Part shown: positions 7,077-10,185 of the stretch, piece by piece
How the letters are laid out: each line of letters begins with the position of its first letter
Position numbering within the stretch: the stretch's first letter is position 1
Assembly: GCA_029266295.1 (NCBI GenBank)
Contig: JAQSXD010000096.1
Coordinates: 1 to 10,185, forward strand
Origin: Bacillota bacterium
GTDB taxonomy: Bacteria; Bacillota; Clostridia; Peptostreptococcales; Anaerovoracaceae
DNA length: 10,185 nt
Direction of reading: 5' to 3'
Notes under the pieces: model-generated
The model's database searches: none
The model's input: the letters and a program-made list of their open reading frames with translations, nothing else
What the model was told of the DNA's origin: nothing
Translations under genes and position numbers: made by a program

Positions 7077-7100
7077 TTTGATTCGATTCTTGGAATCAAA
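7077..7100. repeat. Short inverted repeat abutting the ABC-F stop codon
   Basis: TTTGATTC (7077-7084) and GAATCAAA (7093-7100) pair perfectly around 8 bases, immediately 3' of the minus-strand stop codon at 7101-7103. It could be an additional mRNA 3'-end hairpin. No T-run follows on either strand. Confidence 0.4.
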
Positions 7101-8654
7101 TCAGATGATTCGAAGCGTCCAATCCTCAATATTCCATACATCTGTAATCCAGTCCTGATAAAATTCAGGCTCATGACAAACCAGCAACACGGTGCCCTTG
7201 AAATCCATAAGGGCTTTTTTTAGTTCGGCTTTTGCTTCTACGTCCAGATGGTTTGTTGGTTCGTCCAAAACCAGCCAGTTGGATTCCCTCTGCATCAGCT
7301 TGCAAAGTCTTACCTTGGCATTCTCGCCGCCGCTCAGAACCTTCATCTGACTGGTGATATGCTCATTGGTCAGCCCGCACTTGGCCAGTGCTGAACGGAC
7401 TTCTGCATTGGTGTAAGAGGGGAATTCTCTCCAAACAGATTCCAATGCGGTCTCAGAACTGTCTCTGTCGGCTTCCTGTTCGAAGTAAGCTGGCTGGAGA
7501 AAATCACCCAATTCCAGGCTTCCCTCCAGCGTCTTTATTTTTCCCAAAATGGACTTTAACAGCGTTGTCTTTCCCAGTCCGTTGGTGCCGATTACAGCGA
7601 TTTTCTGGCCACGCTCCAGGGCAAAGCTAACAGATCTTGTCAGCGGCTCGTCATAGCCCAAAATAACATCTTTTCCTTCAACGATAAAACGGCTTGGTGT
7701 TCTGGCTTCCTTGAATTCAAAAAATGGCTTCGGCTTTTCCCTTGGACGTTCCAGAACTTCCATTTTGTCCAGCATTTTTTGCCTGCTGTTTGCCATTCCT
7801 CTGGTTGCTACTCTTGCTTTATTTCTCGCAATGAAATCTTCCATCCGTTCAATTTCCTGCTGCTGTTTCTCATATGCCTTGAGTTCCTGATTTTTCTTTA
7901 CGGAATACATCTGCATAAATTTCTCGTAGTCACCGGTGTAACGGGTAAGCTCTCCCTCATTGACATGATAGATGACATTGATAACGGAATTCAGAAATTC
8001 CATATCATGGGAAACCAGGATGAAACTATTCTCATATTCCTGGAGATAGCGCCTCAGCCATTCAATATGTTCTGTATCTAGGTAATTTGTTGGCTCGTCT
8101 AGAATCAGAATCGAAGGGTCCTTCAGCAGCAATTTGGTAAGTAAAACCTTAGTACGCTGACCTCCGCTCAAATCCGAAACATCTTTATCCAGGCCGATGC
8201 TGCCCAGTCCAAGACCGTTTGCAATTTCTTCAATTTTGGCATCGAGCGTATAAAAGCCGCTGTGCTCCAGAATCTGCTGTATTTCTCCCGCATCCTCCAT
8301 CATTGCATCCATATCACTGTCTGCAGTTGCCATGGCGTCGTAAAGCGCTAGCATTTCCTTCTCGAGGTCATACATGCCCTGAAAAGCCTCTCGCAATGCA
8401 TCACGGATGGTCATTCCCTTTTTTAGGGTGGAGTGCTGATCCAAATAGCCTACCGTTACGCGCTTGGACCATTCAACTTTTCCCTCGTCCGGCGAGAGCT
8501 GACCGGTGATGATGTTCAGAAAGGTGGTTTTCCCTTCTCCATTTGCGCCGATCAGGCCGATGTGCTCTCCTTTCAATAGGCGAAAGGAGGCATCCTCCAA
8601 TATTCTTCTCCCACCAAAACCGTGGGTTACATTTTCTACTGTTAATAAACTCAT
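7101..8654 (-). CDS. ABC-F family ATPase (ribosome-associated type)
   Basis: This soluble protein of 517 residues has two ABC ATPase domains in one chain and no membrane segments. That is the ABC-F arrangement, whose studied members act on the ribosome (translation factors or antibiotic protection) rather than in transport. Domain 1 has Walker A GANGEGKT (36-43), signature LSGGQ (162-166), Walker B ILILDEPTN with catalytic Glu187, and switch His216. The linker (about 245-305) is charged and helical, with a KARVATRGMANSRQ segment at 279-292, as expected for the P-site tRNA interaction motif. Domain 2 has GTNGLGKT (356-363), LSGGE (440-444), Glu465 and His494, the last within VCHEP instead of the usual SHD. 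By length and sequence style it resembles Bacillus YfmM/YkpA, from memory. The start has AGGAGAG five bases upstream (8659-8665 on the plus strand). Resistance function cannot be judged from sequence. Confidence 0.93.
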   Translation of the reverse strand: MSLLTVENVTHGFGGRRILEDASFRLLKGEHIGLIGANGEGKTTFLNIITGQLSPDEGKVEWSKRVTVGYLDQHSTLKKGMTIRDALREAFQGMYDLEKEMLALYDAMATADSDMDAMMEDAGEIQQILEHSGFYTLDAKIEEIANGLGLGSIGLDKDVSDLSGGQRTKVLLTKLLLKDPSILILDEPTNYLDTEHIEWLRRYLQEYENSFILVSHDMEFLNSVINVIYHVNEGELTRYTGDYEKFMQMYSVKKNQELKAYEKQQQEIERMEDFIARNKARVATRGMANSRQKMLDKMEVLERPREKPKPFFEFKEARTPSRFIVEGKDVILGYDEPLTRSVSFALERGQKIAVIGTNGLGKTTLLKSILGKIKTLEGSLELGDFLQPAYFEQEADRDSSETALESVWREFPSYTNAEVRSALAKCGLTNEHITSQMKVLSGGENAKVRLCKLMQRESNWLVLDEPTNHLDVEAKAELKKALMDFKGTVLLVCHEPEFYQDWITDVWNIEDWTLRII

Positions 8655-8723
8655 GAAACTCTCCTGAATCTGTTATTTCTTTTTCAATCATAATAAGCAT
8701 TTTGTGAAACAAAATACCTCATT

Positions 8724-8752
8724 ATTCTATCGATTTATGTGCCATCTGTCAA
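8724..8752 (-). promoter_or_regulatory. Sigma-A promoter for the ABC-F gene
   Basis: Read on the minus strand, TTGACA (plus coordinates 8747-8752) and TAGAAT (8724-8729) are separated by 17 bases. This is an excellent match to the housekeeping consensus, about 70 bases upstream of the start codon. The leader contains a small perfect inverted repeat, TTTTGT-GAA-ACAAAA (8700-8714), just downstream of the -10. Confidence 0.8.
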
Positions 8753-8817
8753 TGGAGATAAATTTTATACAGCAGCTTCCAAGAAAATGAAATTTATGAG
8801 AAATTCCATCCATTTGC

Positions 8818-8846
8818 TTGACTTTGCAGGATGGGGAGCATATCCT
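8818..8846 (+). promoter_or_regulatory. Probable sigma-A promoter for the AEC permease gene
   Basis: TTGACT (8818-8823) and TATCCT (8841-8846) are separated by 17 bases. The -35 is strong (5 of 6) and the -10 moderate (4 of 6). It places the transcript start just ahead of the ribosome binding site at 8877-8884 and is divergent from the ABC-F promoter. Confidence 0.55.
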
Positions 8847-8891
8847 ATAAAAAGTTGTATTTGCAAGAAAAAAGAGAAGGAGGGAAGAAAC

Positions 8892-9833
8892 TTGCTGATC
8901 ATATTTGCGAAGATTCTGAGTGTATTCGGAATCACTTTTATTGGATACGGTGCAAACAAGATTAAATGGCTGCCCATAGAATCCACAAAGTATCTTTCCT
9001 TGATTCTTGTGAACATTGCCAGTCCCTGCCTTGTTGTGTATTCCATGAGCAGGCAGGTGCTGACGGAGGATACGTTTGCTTCTGTAACTCAATCGGCCGG
9101 ACTCATGCTGCTGGCCATGACTGTCACAGCACTGATTTCGATAGCAGTTGTAAAGTGGATGAAGGTGCCGCAGTCAGACCGGGGCGTCTACAGACTCTTG
9201 CTGACCTTTACCAACAATGGATTTATGGGTTATCCGCTTTCACTGGCTATTTTCGGCGAAGATGGATTGTTCTTAATGATCATTGCCAACGCAGTCTTTA
9301 TGATCTATTTGTATTCAGTGGGTGTGATTATTCTTATCTACGATAAGGATGGAAAAATTGATCTTAAATCGGCAATGAAATCGATCGTCTCAATTCCGTT
9401 CCTCACCAGTGTCATTGGATTACTGATGTTCTTTGTGGGAATTCATTTGCCTTCCCTGGTGGAGAATTTTCTGAAAACTATAGGCGATATGACCATTCCG
9501 CTATCGATGATTATCATAGGGATTCAGCTTGCAGAGAGCAGGATTCGGGATGTGCTGACGAACAAACACCTTTACATTACCATGATTTTTAAGCTGATCG
9601 TACTGCCGGCTTTCCTGTTTGGTATCTTTGTATGGCTGCCATTTAATACGCTGGTATTCTGCATCGTCATCTTTGCCATGACGTTGCCTTCTGCGGCGGT
9701 GATCCCTGTACTTTCGGACATATATGGGACCAACACAAAGATCGCATCCCAAGGTGTATTCCTTACCACCATGCTGTCGATGATCTCAATTCCGATCTAC
9801 GCACTTTTGCTGACTCTTTATTTAGGTATCTGA
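8892..9833 (+). CDS. AEC (auxin efflux carrier) family membrane transporter
   Basis: This integral membrane permease has 313 residues, the usual length for the family, and about ten hydrophobic segments. Characterised bacterial members move organic acids such as malate; the substrate here is unknown. Family signs include NIASPCLVVYS in the second helix, TNNGFMGYPLSLAIFGEDG in the fourth, IPLSMIIIGIQLAES in the seventh, and TLPSAAVIPVLSDIYG near the C-terminus. I chose the TTG at 8892 because AAGGAGGG (8877-8884) sits seven bases upstream and the first helix then begins at residue 2, as in relatives. The frame stays open to an ATG at 8739, but those 51 extra codons look non-coding and contain the probable promoter. 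A terminator follows at 9914-9950, so it appears to be a single-gene unit. Confidence 0.9.
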   Translation: MLIIFAKILSVFGITFIGYGANKIKWLPIESTKYLSLILVNIASPCLVVYSMSRQVLTEDTFASVTQSAGLMLLAMTVTALISIAVVKWMKVPQSDRGVYRLLLTFTNNGFMGYPLSLAIFGEDGLFLMIIANAVFMIYLYSVGVIILIYDKDGKIDLKSAMKSIVSIPFLTSVIGLLMFFVGIHLPSLVENFLKTIGDMTIPLSMIIIGIQLAESRIRDVLTNKHLYITMIFKLIVLPAFLFGIFVWLPFNTLVFCIVIFAMTLPSAAVIPVLSDIYGTNTKIASQGVFLTTMLSMISIPIYALLLTLYLGI

Positions 9834-9882
9834 TACGATCGCGAAGTTCACATAGAAGACCAACGCAAAACCACCAACTGAA

Positions 9883-9909
9883 AATTACAGCAAAAAAAAT
9901 GCTGAAATT
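9883..9909 (+). other. A-rich-loop hairpin downstream of the AEC gene
   Basis: AATTACAGC (9883-9891) pairs with GCTGAAATT (9901-9909) with one mismatch and a 9-base A-rich loop. It could contribute to 3'-end formation ahead of the stronger terminator at 9914. On the opposite strand the loop gives a T-rich stretch, but it is not a canonical terminator. Confidence 0.35.
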
Positions 9910-9913
9910 GAAG

Positions 9914-9950
9914 AACCGTTCTCACTTTCACTATATGGAGAGCGGTTTTT
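9914..9950 (+). terminator. Rho-independent terminator of the AEC gene
   Basis: AACCGTTCTC (9914-9923) pairs with GAGAGCGGTT (9938-9947) over 10 bp with one G-U wobble and a 14-base loop. T residues run to 9950, so the right arm ends in five T. Confidence 0.8.
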
Positions 9951-9985
9951 GCTTGGGAAAAAAAGAGGAAAAGCAGAAATATCAA

Positions 9986-10014
9986 TTGACAAATTATTAC
10001 AAATAAGTTAATAT
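9986..10014 (+). promoter_or_regulatory. Sigma-A promoter for the gene at 10099
   Basis: TTGACA (9986-9991) is a perfect -35. TAATAT (10009-10014) lies at the ideal 17-base spacing; an overlapping TATAAT (10012-10017) is a perfect -10 but at 20 bases. Either way a leader of roughly 75-80 bases precedes the start codon. Confidence 0.7.
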
Positions 10015-10098
10015 AATACTAAATCTTGCCGAAGCAGCAAGCTCCGGCAGACAGCAATACAACGTAAGAACTACATGAAAAGTGAAGGAGGATGTTTT

Positions 10099-10185
10099 AT
10101 GGCAGGAAGGGAAAAGGACAAGGATAAGGATCGTGAAGTTACGTTTCAGGTTGAGGAGCATATCGGTGTAATCAGTGTATCACCG
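10099..10185 (+). CDS. Probable YdbC/PC4-like nucleic-acid-binding protein (5' part only)
   Basis: Twenty-nine codons are present before the window ends. They begin with a highly charged, lysine/aspartate-rich N-terminus (REKDKDKDKDRE at residues 4-13 region) followed by EVTFQVEEHIGVISVSP. The VEEHIGVIS portion resembles the start of the small Firmicute YdbC family, which has a PC4-like single-stranded-DNA-binding fold; this is recognised from memory over a short stretch. The ATG at 10099 has an AAGGAGG ribosome binding site at 10085-10091 with seven-base spacing and a clear promoter upstream. The rest of the gene lies beyond the window, so the assignment is tentative. Confidence 0.55.
   Translation, partial: MAGREKDKDKDREVTFQVEEHIGVISVSP

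Noticed and set aside
7029..7223. Small plus-strand open frame over the convergent terminator and ABC-F 3' end
   Set aside because: It starts inside the terminator hairpin, overlaps the ABC-F coding sequence antisense and has no ribosome binding site or recognisable sequence.
8739..8891. Upstream in-frame extension of the AEC permease to an ATG at 8739
   Set aside because: The stretch is polar and Lys/Cys-containing, unlike the family N-terminus, contains a probable promoter, and the TTG at 8892 has a near-perfect ribosome binding site.
1..10185. Search for mobile elements, CRISPR repeats, tRNA or rRNA
   Set aside because: No transposase, integrase, direct-repeat array, tRNA-like fold or rRNA-like stretch was seen; base composition looks even across the genes.

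Overview
The window looks like chromosome of a motile, low-to-moderate G+C Gram-positive (Firmicutes, probably an anaerobic clostridial-type) bacterium. The reasons are strong AGGAGG-type ribosome binding sites, TTGACA/TATAAT-like promoters, AT-rich intergenic hairpin terminators, a YfmM/YkpA-like ABC-F ATPase and a YdbC-like gene. The chemotaxis genes carry flagellar sigma-28 (SigD/FliA-type) promoters. The organism cannot be named from this sequence alone. I see no insertion sequence, phage gene, CRISPR array, tRNA or rRNA.

Left half (1-6940): four plus-strand chemotaxis genes. They are cheW (106-600), cheB (864-1898), a very large membrane chemoreceptor (2065-5226, 1053 aa) and an unusual soluble receptor-like protein (5371-6939, 522 aa). 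Three of the four have a recognisable sigma-28 promoter of the form TTAAGTWW-N11/12-RYCGATAW at 35-61, 1982-2008 and 5291-5318; cheB has none that I can see. Terminators follow cheW and cheB, so this is a run of separately promoted chemotaxis genes rather than one operon. The receptor would feed a CheA kinase through CheW, and CheB would demethylate it. CheA, CheY and CheR are not in the window.

The most interesting gene is the 522-residue protein. It is a head-to-tail duplication of a unit of about 255 residues. In each unit the highly conserved hairpin tip of a chemoreceptor signalling domain is split, and a sensor-like domain of about 130 residues lies between the two arms. The large receptor is also elaborate: I count about nine HAMP-like units, eight of them in two arrays of four around a cysteine-rich PAS domain.

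Right half (6940-10185): ordinary housekeeping and transport genes. A minus-strand ABC-F ATPase (7101-8654) converges on the chemotaxis block over a 16-bp perfect hairpin terminator. Divergent from it is an AEC-family permease (8892-9833) with a TTG start. The window ends in the first 29 codons of a probable YdbC/PC4-like nucleic-acid-binding protein (10099 onward). No stretch longer than 300 bases lacks a gene; the longest gaps, 601-863 and 9834-10098, hold terminators, hairpins and, in the second, a promoter.
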